Of a DNA stretch of 14,491 nucleotides, positions 6,850 through 13,826 are shown one piece after another; the first letter of the stretch is position 1; each line of letters opens with the position of its first letter. The translations under genes and the position numbers were made by a program. The stretch lies in NCBI GenBank assembly GCA_013297545.1, contig JAAFHH010000024.1, positions 1 to 14,491 of the forward strand, read 5' to 3'. The notes beneath the pieces are model-generated. The model saw only the letters and a list, made by a program, of their open reading frames with translations, made no database searches and was not told where the DNA came from. Origin of the DNA: Alphaproteobacteria bacterium (GTDB lineage Bacteria > Pseudomonadota > Alphaproteobacteria > Elsterales > Elsteraceae).

Positions 6850-8423
6850 GCCCGCTGCTCGAAATCTCCGGCCTGCGGATTGCCACCTCCGGCCGGTTGC
6901 CCGTGGTCGATGACGTGTCGCTTGAGATCGCGCGCAGCGAAGTGCTGGCGGTGGTGGGCGAAAGCGGGTCCGGCAAAACCGCAACCGCGCGGGCGACGAT
7001 CGGCCTGCTGCCGCCAGGCCTGCACGTCTCCAGCGGGTCGATCCGCTTCGATGGCCGCGAGATCGCGGGCTTGCCCCACGCGGAGCTACGCTCCTTGCGC
7101 GGCCCCGGCATCGGCATGGTGTTCCAGGAACCGATGACCTCGCTCAACCCAGCGCTGACCATCGGGGGGCAATTGACCGAAGCGCTTGCGCTCCACGGTG
7201 TCAGCCGGGCCGAGCAGAGGGAGCGCGCGCTCGCCATGCTAACCCGCGTTGGCATCCAAGACCCGGCCCAGTGCCTCGGCGCCTTCCCACACGAGTTTTC
7301 CGGCGGTATGCGCCAGCGCATCATGCTGGCATCCGCCATGTTGCTGCGCCCGAAACTGCTGATCGCCGATGAACCAACCACCGCGCTCGACACCCTGACC
7401 CAGGCCGATGTGCTGGATCTGATGGTCGACCTCACGCGTGAACACGGCACCGCGGTGATGCTGATCACCCACAACCTCGGCCTGGTCGCCCGCTATGCCC
7501 AGCGCGCGGTCGTCATGCAGTCCGGCCGCGTGGTGGAGACTGGTGATGCGGCAGCGCTGTTGACCACGCCGCGCACGCTCTACACCCGCGCGCTGGTTGA
7601 AGCGATGCCGCGCCGCATGGACGCGCGCCCGCCGGTCCCGCCATCACCAGTGATCGAGGCGCGGGGCCTAACCGTCGCGTTCGGCGGGCGGCGGCGCTTC
7701 TTCACACTCGGCCGCGCGGTGACGGCTGTCGATCAGGTGGATCTGACTGTGCACCAGGGCGAGACGGTGGCGCTCGTTGGCGGCTCTGGCTCAGGCAAAA
7801 CCACGCTCGGCCGGGCCCTGCTGCGCCTCGTGAACCCAACCGCCGGCGAAATCCGCTTTCAGGGGGCGGACATCACGCGCCTGACCGGCCAGCAGCTGGT
7901 GCCGTTCCGGCGCGCCTGCCAGATCGTGTTCCAAGACCCGTTTTCCTCCCTCGACCCGCGCTTGCGGGTACAGGCGATCGTGGCGGAACCTTTGCGCTTG
8001 ATGCCGGACCGGTCGCTCGATCAGGTCGCGCGCATGCTGGCGGCGGTTGGCCTGACCGGATTTGAGCGCCGCTTTCCCCATGAGCTGTCGGGCGGCCAGC
8101 GCCAGCGGGTGGCGATTGCCCGCGCACTGATCCGCAACCCGGCGTTCGTGGTCGCCGATGAGCCAGTGTCCGCCCTCGACATGACGATCCAAAAGCAGAT
8201 CTTGGCCCTGCTGCGCCAGCTGCAGCGGGAACGCGGGTTTGCCTGCTTGTTCGTGTCCCACGACCTCGCCGCGGTCGAAGAAGTGGCGGACCGGGTGGTG
8301 GTGATGCAGTCCGGCCGGATTGTCGAAGCGGGCCTACGCGACGCGGTGTTTGATCGCCCGCAGCATGCCTACACCCAAGCGCTGCTCGCGGCATCGCCGC
8401 GGCTGCCGACGCTGACAGGTTAA
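6846..8423 (+). CDS. Dual-domain ABC transporter ATPase (DppD-DppF fusion)
   Basis: One 525-residue polypeptide carries both ATPase domains of a peptide-type importer. Domain 1: Walker A GESGSGKT at 38-45, Q-loop FQEP at 93-96, signature FSGGMRQR at 151-158, Walker B LLIADEP at 171-177, switch histidine in ITHN at 207-210. Domain 2: Walker A GGSGSGKT at 312-319, Q-loop FQDP at 362-365, signature LSGGQRQR at 414-421, Walker B VVADEP at 435-440, SHD at 471-473. All catalytic motifs are intact in both halves. The short linker (about 251-268) lacks the cysteine-containing oligopeptide C-terminal cluster often seen in DppD/DppF. The GTG at 6846 is chosen because it overlaps the permease stop as GTGA, has GGAG six bases upstream, and leads directly into the domain; upstream in-frame sequence is antigenic noise from the permease frame. 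YejF/GsiA have the same fused layout. Confidence 0.9.
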   Translation: MSPLLEISGLRIATSGRLPVVDDVSLEIARSEVLAVVGESGSGKTATARATIGLLPPGLHVSSGSIRFDGREIAGLPHAELRSLRGPGIGMVFQEPMTSLNPALTIGGQLTEALALHGVSRAEQRERALAMLTRVGIQDPAQCLGAFPHEFSGGMRQRIMLASAMLLRPKLLIADEPTTALDTLTQADVLDLMVDLTREHGTAVMLITHNLGLVARYAQRAVVMQSGRVVETGDAAALLTTPRTLYTRALVEAMPRRMDARPPVPPSPVIEARGLTVAFGGRRRFFTLGRAVTAVDQVDLTVHQGETVALVGGSGSGKTTLGRALLRLVNPTAGEIRFQGADITRLTGQQLVPFRRACQIVFQDPFSSLDPRLRVQAIVAEPLRLMPDRSLDQVARMLAAVGLTGFERRFPHELSGGQRQRVAIARALIRNPAFVVADEPVSALDMTIQKQILALLRQLQRERGFACLFVSHDLAAVEEVADRVVVMQSGRIVEAGLRDAVFDRPQHAYTQALLAASPRLPTLTG

Positions 8424-9001
8424 GGCATCGCCTCCACCATCACCCAAACTGCCGGTTGGAACTTCACCCGGGCTTGGGTCGCGGCCTCGCGGCTGAGCGT
8501 GATGCGCACCCTTGGGCGCGACTGCACCGCGATCACGCAGCGCTGCTCGCTCACGCAATCGATCGAGCGGGCAATGGTTGGGATGCGCATACTGTGCGCT
8601 GCTGCCGCGATGGCGGGGGCGGCATCCAGCATGCTGTCGGTGATCACGAGGGCGACGACGCCGCTCAAGCTCGCGAGATCGCTGAGCGACACCAGTTCCG
8701 GCACCAGCCGCAGGCCGCCGGTTGGTTCCGCCCCGCGCAGCGACTGTGCGGTTTCTGCCGCTTCTGCCGCAGACTCTGGTCGGTCGGCCGCGTGCACGAT
8801 GGCGATGCGCTGCTCGCCGGTTGGTGGGGCTTCTTGAAACACCAAAATGCGCGCGGCCAGCCGGGCTTCCAGCACCGACAGGCCAGCCGCAGCCGCCGGC
8901 AGAGCGCTGGCGAGCACGCACATCAGTGTGAGCGCCAGTCGCAAGCCAAGCGACGACGATCCACCACCAGCAACCCAGGTTTGGCCAGGTGCAGCGCTCA
9001 T
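8420..9001 (-). CDS. Small exported protein, possibly YfiR-like
   Basis: A 193-residue protein with a likely signal peptide: a hydrophobic run around residues 19-35 followed by LPAAAAG. The C-terminal part (about 138-189) reads RIPTIARSIDCV..., then CVIAVQSRPRVRITLSREAA, then VKFQPAVWVMVE. A strand, then an Ala-rich helix and a final hydrophobic segment resemble the end of YfiR-type periplasmic proteins. The Cys149-X5-Cys155 pair could form a disulfide, as such proteins do. YfiR controls a diguanylate cyclase in Pseudomonas; no such cyclase is present here, so the function stays open. The start is uncertain: I used the ATG at 9001, but an in-frame TTG at 9037 would add 12 basic residues and lie only 11 bases from the upstream stop. 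It is last in a same-strand run with the kinase and the DUF2237 gene. Confidence 0.5.
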   Translation of the reverse strand: MSAAPGQTWVAGGGSSSLGLRLALTLMCVLASALPAAAAGLSVLEARLAARILVFQEAPPTGEQRIAIVHAADRPESAAEAAETAQSLRGAEPTGGLRLVPELVSLSDLASLSGVVALVITDSMLDAAPAIAAAAHSMRIPTIARSIDCVSEQRCVIAVQSRPRVRITLSREAATQARVKFQPAVWVMVEAMP

Positions 9002-9048
9002 GCGCCCACACTTGCGCGCGCCGGGCTGCTTACGCAAGCCCGTCCGTG

Positions 9049-9438
9049 TTATTCCGATGTCGCGATCTCGACTGGATCGACCGCGCGCGACAGCAAATCC
9101 TGCAAGCGCACCACCCGCAACGCATGATGGTGCGTCGCCGCCAGCACCACCGGCGGGGCAACGCCGGCTTCAAACGCCTGCTGCCAGCGCGCTGCACACA
9201 CGCACCAGCGGTCGCCCGGCTTCAGGCCAGGAAAGCGGTAGGCTGGCATCGGCGTCGACAGGTCATTGCCCGATGCTTTGGAAAACGCGAGGAAATCCGC
9301 GTCGACCACCGCACACACCACGTGCAGGCCGCGATCCTCCGGCCCGGTTTCGCAGCAGCCGGTGCGATAGAACCCGGTCGTAGGAGCAGTCCCGCAGATC
9401 TGCAGGGGCCCGCCCAAAACATTCAACTGCGTCTGCAT
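9049..9438 (-). CDS. DUF2237 family protein
   Basis: A 129-residue protein matching the DUF2237 family almost end to end. Recognisable pieces in order are LNVLGGPLQICG (5-16), TTGFYRTGCCETGPEDRG (20-37), HVVCAVVDADFLAFSKASGN (39-58), then DLSTP, YRFPGLKPGDRWCVCAARW (67-85) and APPVVLAATHHHAL (94-107). The cysteines (15, 28, 29, 42, 79, 81) and histidines are mostly at family-conserved places, which suggests metal binding or a redox role, but the family has no established function. No signal peptide is seen. AAGGA (complement of 9447-9451) sits eight bases before the ATG and supports the start. The kinase stop is 32 bases upstream on the same strand, so the genes are probably co-transcribed. 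Confidence 0.85.
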   Translation of the reverse strand: MQTQLNVLGGPLQICGTAPTTGFYRTGCCETGPEDRGLHVVCAVVDADFLAFSKASGNDLSTPMPAYRFPGLKPGDRWCVCAARWQQAFEAGVAPPVVLAATHHHALRVVRLQDLLSRAVDPVEIATSE

Positions 9439-9470
9439 GGTTTCTGTCCTTCACCCGGCGCTGATCGCCG

Positions 9471-11339
9471 TTACCCCGCCTCAATCGGTGCCGCGAACGC
9501 CGTCGCCAGATCATCGCGACTGTACGGCTTTTCGACTGTCAGGATACGCCCTTCATCGCCCATTGGATCGAGCCCGATATCAACCGCGACCACCACCCGC
9601 AAATCAGGCCGGCGCACCAACGCGCGTTGCACCAGCTGTGGGCAAGATGGCGCCCCGGCCAGGCTGTGGGTGACGAACAGCACATCGAGCGGTGTCGGCC
9701 CCTCGATCAGCCCGAGCGCCGTGCCGCCATCCGCCGCCGCGAACGCGGTATAGCCAAGGTCAGCACAGTGGGTGAGCGCCATCGCGCACACTTCCGCATC
9801 CGGTTCGACCACCAAGACCGCACCGCGCCGCGCCGGCAAGGCCGCCGGAGCCGCCGGCTGCACCTCAACCCGCACGGGTGCCGGGGCGCCGAGCTTGACC
9901 GGTGCCGGCAGCACCAATCGCACCACGGTGCCGTGACCCGGCGTGCTGGTGATCCCGATCGACCCACCGGACTGCTGCACAAAGCCGTAAACCGAACTGA
10001 GGCCAAGGCCGGTCCCCTTGCCCACCCCCTTGGTGGTGAAGAACGGCTCAAACGCTTTTGCCAACACCTCCGGTGTCATGCCGCTGCCGGTGTCGGTGAC
10101 CAGGATTTCGACGCCATCACCAACGTCCGTGGTGCTGAGTGTCAGCGTGCCGCCGTCCGGCATGGCATCGCAGGCATTGCGGCAGAGGTTTAACAGCGCG
10201 CTGTCGAGGGCGCGCGCATCGACAAACACCTCCGGATCGACGGCGCACAGGTCCAAACACACGGCGATCGAGGGATCAACGCTGCGGCTGAGCAATTCCA
10301 CCAAGCCATCGATCAGCATGTGCAAGCGCACCGGTTCCGGCCGCAAGCGCTGGCGGCCACCAACCGCGAGCAGCCGTTGGGTAAGGTCGGCCCCGCGCTT
10401 GACCGCGCGATCAGCACTCTGGGCGATGACGAGGAGATCGGGCCGGTCGGTTGCCTTTTCCTGCAGCCACTGCAGATTGCCTTGGATCACGGTCAGCAGA
10501 TTGTTGAAATCGTGCGCGATACCGCCAGTCAGCGTGCCAATCGCCTCCAGGCGCTGCACCCGGCCGAGGCGTTCTTCCGCCGCCTTGCGGTCGGTCATGT
10601 CGTGCAGGGTGGCGAGCCAGAGCGCACCCGTGCGCGGGCTGATGCGCGCGGTGCGCCAGTCGACGACCCGGACTGATCCATCGGGGCGGCGCAAGTGCCG
10701 TTCGCCGGCCGCACTCACCCGTTCTGCAATCGTCGCACCGGCAGGCAGATCGGCCACCAGATCATCGATCGCCAAGCCTTGGGGCGGGTAGTCTGGCGAA
10801 TAGCCGAACAGGCTCGACGCCGCGCGGTTCCAGGTGGTCAACCAGCCGGTATCATCGAAGGTGATCACGCCGTCTTGCACGGAATCGAGGATCGCCGCCA
10901 CCCGTTCATCCTGATCGCGCAAGGCGCGCACGATGCGCACCCGTTCGGTGACGTCGGTATAGGTCGACAACAACTGACCGCTCGGCTGGCGCGCCCGGCG
11001 GATTTCGATCACCCGGCCATCGGGGCGGATTTCCTCATCAACGCCGCTGCCCATCACGGCAAACTGCTGGACCCGGTGGCGGATCAGCACATCGATGTTG
11101 GCGGACGGATCATCGAACAGCTGGCGTTCGCCCCGTTCAATGCGCCAGCGCACGAAGTCTGCGACCGGTGTGCCCGGTACGGCCAAATGCTCAGGGAAAC
11201 CATAGAGTTCGAGGAACCCCTTGCTGACCCACGCGATGGTTAAATCCGGATTGACCACCGACACGCCCTGCGCGGCGGTCTCCAGCAGCGCAATCAAGTC
11301 AATCGCAGGCGGATCGGGGGATGGAATGGCGCCAGACAT
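9471..11339 (-). CDS. PAS-PAS sensor histidine kinase with degenerate C-terminal receiver
   Basis: A 622-residue, apparently soluble hybrid-type kinase without membrane segments. Order: PAS domain of the PAS_7 kind (about 14-133, LLETAAQGVSVVNPDLTIAWVS...), second PAS (about 143-255), dimerisation/phosphoacceptor domain with the H-box GGIAHDFNNLL (272-282; His276), ATPase domain with N-box LNLCRNACDAM (383-393), G1 DTGSGM (416-421), F-box EPFFTTK (431-437) and G2 GKGTGLGL (440-447), then a proline/alanine-rich linker and a receiver-like domain (about 507-616). The kinase core is intact. In the receiver the phosphoacceptor position is Thr557 (LFVTHSL where families have 'LLLTDVVL'), while Lys604 (VEKP) remains, so it probably cannot be phosphorylated. 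The ATG at 11339 is preferred over an in-frame TTG at 11375. It is divergent from a stand-alone response regulator 84 bases away. Confidence 0.85.
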   Translation of the reverse strand: MSGAIPSPDPPAIDLIALLETAAQGVSVVNPDLTIAWVSKGFLELYGFPEHLAVPGTPVADFVRWRIERGERQLFDDPSANIDVLIRHRVQQFAVMGSGVDEEIRPDGRVIEIRRARQPSGQLLSTYTDVTERVRIVRALRDQDERVAAILDSVQDGVITFDDTGWLTTWNRAASSLFGYSPDYPPQGLAIDDLVADLPAGATIAERVSAAGERHLRRPDGSVRVVDWRTARISPRTGALWLATLHDMTDRKAAEERLGRVQRLEAIGTLTGGIAHDFNNLLTVIQGNLQWLQEKATDRPDLLVIAQSADRAVKRGADLTQRLLAVGGRQRLRPEPVRLHMLIDGLVELLSRSVDPSIAVCLDLCAVDPEVFVDARALDSALLNLCRNACDAMPDGGTLTLSTTDVGDGVEILVTDTGSGMTPEVLAKAFEPFFTTKGVGKGTGLGLSSVYGFVQQSGGSIGITSTPGHGTVVRLVLPAPVKLGAPAPVRVEVQPAAPAALPARRGAVLVVEPDAEVCAMALTHCADLGYTAFAAADGGTALGLIEGPTPLDVLFVTHSLAGAPSCPQLVQRALVRRPDLRVVVAVDIGLDPMGDEGRILTVEKPYSRDDLATAFAAPIEAG

Positions 11340-11411
11340 TCTGTCTACTGTGGTGGCGATGGCCGCGGGCTGCAACAGCTTCCGCCGGGGCAGCCGGCAC
11401 GATCACCTGAC

Positions 11412-11416
11412 GAGGG
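11412..11416 (+). promoter_or_regulatory. Ribosome binding site of the response regulator
   Basis: GAGGG lies seven bases before the ATG at 11424 and confirms the start of the CheY-like gene. The 84-base gap to the divergent kinase (11340-11423) must hold both promoters; I see no convincing -35/-10 pair in it. Confidence 0.6.
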
Positions 11417-11423
11417 AACCCGC

Positions 11424-11792
11424 ATGGCGCGCATTCTGATCGTCGATGATGAAGACGCGATCCGCGATCTGCTGGCCGGGTTGCTGGCGACCGACGGCCA
11501 CGAGATCACAACCGCAGACAGCGGCCTCGGCGCGGTCACCCAAGCCGAACGCGACCCGCCGGATGTCGTGATCACCGACATGATCATGCCGGACCTCGAC
11601 GGTATCGGCATCATCCCGCTGCTGCGCGCCCTGACCCCCTGCCCGCGCATCCTCGCCATCTCCGGCGGCGCGCGCCACGGCGAGATCGACGTGCTGACCG
11701 CAGCCGAGCAGCTGGGGGCCGACGCGGTGCTGGAAAAACCGCTCGATCTGATGGAACTGCGCGCGGTGGTCGCGGGGTTGTTGGGGCGGTAG
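11424..11792 (+). CDS. Stand-alone CheY-like response regulator
   Basis: A 122-residue single receiver domain without an output domain. The acidic pocket is Asp8-Asp9 in ILIVDDED, the phosphoacceptor is Asp52 (VVITDMIMPDLDG), the switch residue is Ser80 (ILAISGG) and the conserved lysine is Lys105 (LEKP). All residues needed for phosphorylation are present. The gene is divergent from the PAS histidine kinase and is its most likely partner. With no DNA-binding domain, it would act by protein contact or as a phosphate relay or sink. It ends three bases from the stop of the convergent hipA gene. Confidence 0.88.
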   Translation: MARILIVDDEDAIRDLLAGLLATDGHEITTADSGLGAVTQAERDPPDVVITDMIMPDLDGIGIIPLLRALTPCPRILAISGGARHGEIDVLTAAEQLGADAVLEKPLDLMELRAVVAGLLGR

Positions 11793-11795
11793 GGG

Positions 11796-13025
11796 TTAGC
11801 TGGGGTGCACCAGCGGTAGGCGCGCGAGGTGAGCGTCGATCGCCGAGACGACCGCGCGGCCGAGGGGGAGGTGCAGTTTCTGCGCTGACCAAGTGGCCAG
11901 AAAGCGCTCCACTGTGTCGGTTGCGACGCGCAGCGCCATGCGACTGGACAGACCAGCCTTGTCCGCCAGGTCGCGCAGTTCCGCAAAGGTCACATCGGCG
12001 AAGGCGCGAGACCGGTAGGGCTTCAGCGCCATACCATCGCTTGGCAGGTAGGCAATGGTTGAAACGAAGTCGTAGGCCGGCGCGAGCTCCGCCCGGCGGC
12101 GATCGCGGTAGATCAGCGACCAGTTCTTCAGGTGCATGTCGCCATTGCCGATCAGGATCGAGAACACGACACGGCGGAAGAATTCATCGATGCTGTCTTG
12201 GCTGGTTTCGATGCCAAGCACATGCGCGACGCTGCGCAGCGTGGCCTTTTCGTACTTTCGTTCCGGGTATTGATCAAAGACTTGCGCGAAGTCTTCGATG
12301 TGGACTGGGCCATCTGGCGTACGGTCGAACCGGCGGGTGGCATAGGCGGCACCGGTGAAGGTGCCAATGCCCTCCGGCAGCCCATCGATTTGATCGAAGG
12401 GGACCAACATCACGGGCGGGACCTCGATCCCGACCGCACCGGCCAGGGTCATCATCGAAAACTCATTTTCCGGCACGCCCGTGAAGCGCAGCGACGGCAG
12501 CTTGACGATCCATTCGCCACCGACACCGTGCATCGGCACGGTCAAACCACCCTTCTTGCCGGTCTTCAGCACCGCCGAGAACTTCAGCTGCACGCCCGCC
12601 AGCGAGAAGCGCAGGATGGTTTCAGGGTTGATGGGTGCCTCGTCGTCATCGCCAGCCGCCAGCCGCGGCGGCGTGGCCGGCGCGTCGGCCGGGTGGATCG
12701 AGACCGCGCCTGGCAAATCGCCGCCAAGCTGCGCCAGCAGGAAAAACTCCCGCTTAGCGTTCACGCCTGCACGCTCCGCGATGTAGTCCCGCAACACGCC
12801 TTCGGGCAGCAGATTGGCAAAGAACGGCGGCACCCGGCCGCGGGGGCGGAATTCGGTGATCAGGCCGCCCTGCTGGTTCTTGAACGCAAGTCCAAGCGTG
12901 GGTCGGCCGTCGTCTCCAGCGTAGGCGTCAGAGAACGCAAAGAAGGTCTGATCATTCGGCAAGCGATGGAGCGTGCCGATTGACCGCCCGTGCAGCCAAA
13001 CATCAAGGGCGATCGCGTCACTCAT
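11796..13025 (-). CDS. hipA: HipA-family serine/threonine kinase toxin
   Basis: A 409-residue HipA-type kinase. The N-terminal subdomain (about 5-110) holds the typical FANLLPEGVLRDYIAERAG segment (69-87). The kinase core follows: RFSLAGVQLKFSA (139-151), equivalent to the ejectable loop carrying the autophosphorylated serine in E. coli HipA (Ser141 here), EWIVKLPS with ATP-binding Lys175, catalytic loop GNGDMHLKNWSLI (293-305; Asp296, Asn301) and metal-binding AYDF (317-320; Asp319). All key residues are present, so the kinase should be active. E. coli HipA phosphorylates glutamyl-tRNA synthetase and causes persistence; other HipA relatives have other targets, so the target here is unknown. 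The ATG overlaps the end of hipB by eight bases. The hipB stop lies inside ATGAGTGA. Confidence 0.9.
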   Translation of the reverse strand: MSDAIALDVWLHGRSIGTLHRLPNDQTFFAFSDAYAGDDGRPTLGLAFKNQQGGLITEFRPRGRVPPFFANLLPEGVLRDYIAERAGVNAKREFFLLAQLGGDLPGAVSIHPADAPATPPRLAAGDDDEAPINPETILRFSLAGVQLKFSAVLKTGKKGGLTVPMHGVGGEWIVKLPSLRFTGVPENEFSMMTLAGAVGIEVPPVMLVPFDQIDGLPEGIGTFTGAAYATRRFDRTPDGPVHIEDFAQVFDQYPERKYEKATLRSVAHVLGIETSQDSIDEFFRRVVFSILIGNGDMHLKNWSLIYRDRRRAELAPAYDFVSTIAYLPSDGMALKPYRSRAFADVTFAELRDLADKAGLSSRMALRVATDTVERFLATWSAQKLHLPLGRAVVSAIDAHLARLPLVHPS

Positions 13026-13608
13026 CCTCTTCGTCCTCTAAGCGGTAGGCCGGTGCTTGCTCAGCCGATCGAACACTGCTGGCGTGCGCAGCCCGGTTTC
13101 GGATAGCGATCAGACGCTGCAGCGTTGCCGCCACGTTGACGGTGGCACCCGCGTCCGGCGGCGTAGCCATGACCGCTTCCAGCCGCTTCAGACTGTGCAC
13201 AAGCTCGCCGTAGTCTTGATCCTCCAGGATCACGCGCCCGAGCAATGGCACCGATTGGAGCACCCGCTCGCGCACGCGGTCGGTCACGGTATCGAAGGGC
13301 GCTGCTCTGGTATCGACCCGGCGGGCGAGCTCGGACAGCCGTCCCGGCAGATCCCCCAATCGGGCAGTCTGCCGCACGACCGCATCGACCGCCGGCAGCG
13401 ATGATCGCGGGATCAGCCGGACATCGTAGCCGAGCGCGCGCGCAATCTCGATGATCGTTGAGATCTGGGCATCCACCGCGCCGGTTTCGATCGCCGAGAT
13501 GTGGCTTTGTGGGATGCCAACCTGCGCTGCGAGCGCACGCTGGCTCAGGCCTGCCCGCTCGCGTGCCGCTCTTAGCCCGTTCGGAATCCCTGGGTCATCC
13601 TGGCGCAT
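13018..13608 (-). CDS. hipB: HipB-like antitoxin, XRE-family regulator with long C-terminal extension
   Basis: A 196-residue protein. Residues 11-65 are an XRE/Cro-type helix-turn-helix (LRAARERAGLSQRALAAQVG, then IPQSHISAIETG, then TIIEIARALGYDVRLIPR). This closely resembles HipB antitoxins, which are usually 70-110 residues and end soon after this point. Here about 125 more residues follow, predicted largely helical, ending in an acidic LEDEEDE tail. HipB binds HipA as a dimer and represses its own operon. The ATG at 13608 has no clear ribosome site; a leaderless or weakly translated start is possible. It lies upstream of and overlaps hipA, the standard antitoxin-first order. Confidence 0.82.
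   Translation of the reverse strand: MRQDDPGIPNGLRAARERAGLSQRALAAQVGIPQSHISAIETGAVDAQISTIIEIARALGYDVRLIPRSSLPAVDAVVRQTARLGDLPGRLSELARRVDTRAAPFDTVTDRVRERVLQSVPLLGRVILEDQDYGELVHSLKRLEAVMATPPDAGATVNVAATLQRLIAIRNRAAHASSVRSAEQAPAYRLEDEEDE
13034..13039 (-). promoter_or_regulatory. Internal ribosome binding site for hipA
   Basis: On the minus strand AGAGGA lies eight bases before the hipA ATG at 13025. It is encoded within the acidic C-terminal tail of HipB, so those codons serve as both protein tail and translation signal. This supports translational coupling of the pair. Confidence 0.55.
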
Positions 13609-13706
13609 GATATGTTATCGTTAATCAGCTTCGTAGTTTGATCTGTTTACACAGATTTTTAGTGCAGCACAAGAAACGATCTGTCTTGGTAGATCATCAA
13701 ATTTGA

Positions 13707-13734
13707 ATGATATGCTTAGACATATCACAATCAA
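13707..13734 (-). promoter_or_regulatory. Candidate hipBA promoter
   Basis: Read on the minus strand, TTGATT (complement of 13729-13734) and TATCAT (complement of 13707-13712) are 16 bases apart. They lie about 100 bases upstream of the hipB ATG, leaving a leader of roughly 90 bases. Both hexamers are good matches to sigma70 consensus, and the spacer and -10 are covered by the palindrome at 13708-13727. A regulator bound there would block this promoter. Confidence 0.4.
13708..13727. repeat. Perfect inverted repeat, putative HipB operator
   Basis: Arms TGATATG (13708-13714) and CATATCA (13721-13727) are perfect complements around a six-base spacer CTTAGA. The geometry (7-6-7) fits a dimeric helix-turn-helix protein. 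The same TGATATG recurs at 13608-13614 at the hipB start, followed by TTATC, which forms a GATA/TATC half-palindrome. E. coli HipB also binds short TATCC/GGATA-type palindromes, though the sequence is not identical. That the palindrome is present is certain; the regulator is inferred. Confidence 0.6.
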
Positions 13735-13735
13735 A

Positions 13736-13807
13736 ATGCCTTCAGATTTCAAAAAACCATGGATCTCATGCCCACATTGTGAAACTCTTCGCCCAGAGCC
13801 CACGTAG
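13736..13807 (+). CDS. Possible 23-residue small protein with a CPHC motif (very uncertain)
   Basis: An ATG at 13736 opens a 23-codon frame ending in TAG at 13805-13807. The product contains KKPWISCPHCETLRPEP, and its single Cys-X2-Cys resembles one half of a zinc knuckle. There is no good ribosome site. It overlaps the upstream edge of the hipB promoter candidate. It could be chance, a small real protein, or the 5' stub of a lost gene. Confidence 0.12.
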   Translation: MPSDFKKPWISCPHCETLRPEPT

Positions 13808-13820
13808 ACGGGTCGTGAGA

Positions 13821-13826
13821 GGGAGG
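13821..13826 (+). promoter_or_regulatory. Ribosome binding site of the IclR gene
   Basis: GGGAGG lies seven bases before the ATG at 13834, a strong Shine-Dalgarno match that fixes the start of the IclR-family gene. Confidence 0.65.

Noticed and set aside
13641..13660. Stem-loop followed by a T run as a rho-independent terminator
   Set aside because: The stem has only six pairs, four of them A-T, and no plus-strand gene ends just upstream, so termination is unlikely.
13621..13803. A 60-codon minus-strand frame upstream of hipB
   Set aside because: No ribosome site or family signature; it spans the promoter and palindrome and its composition is that of intergenic DNA.
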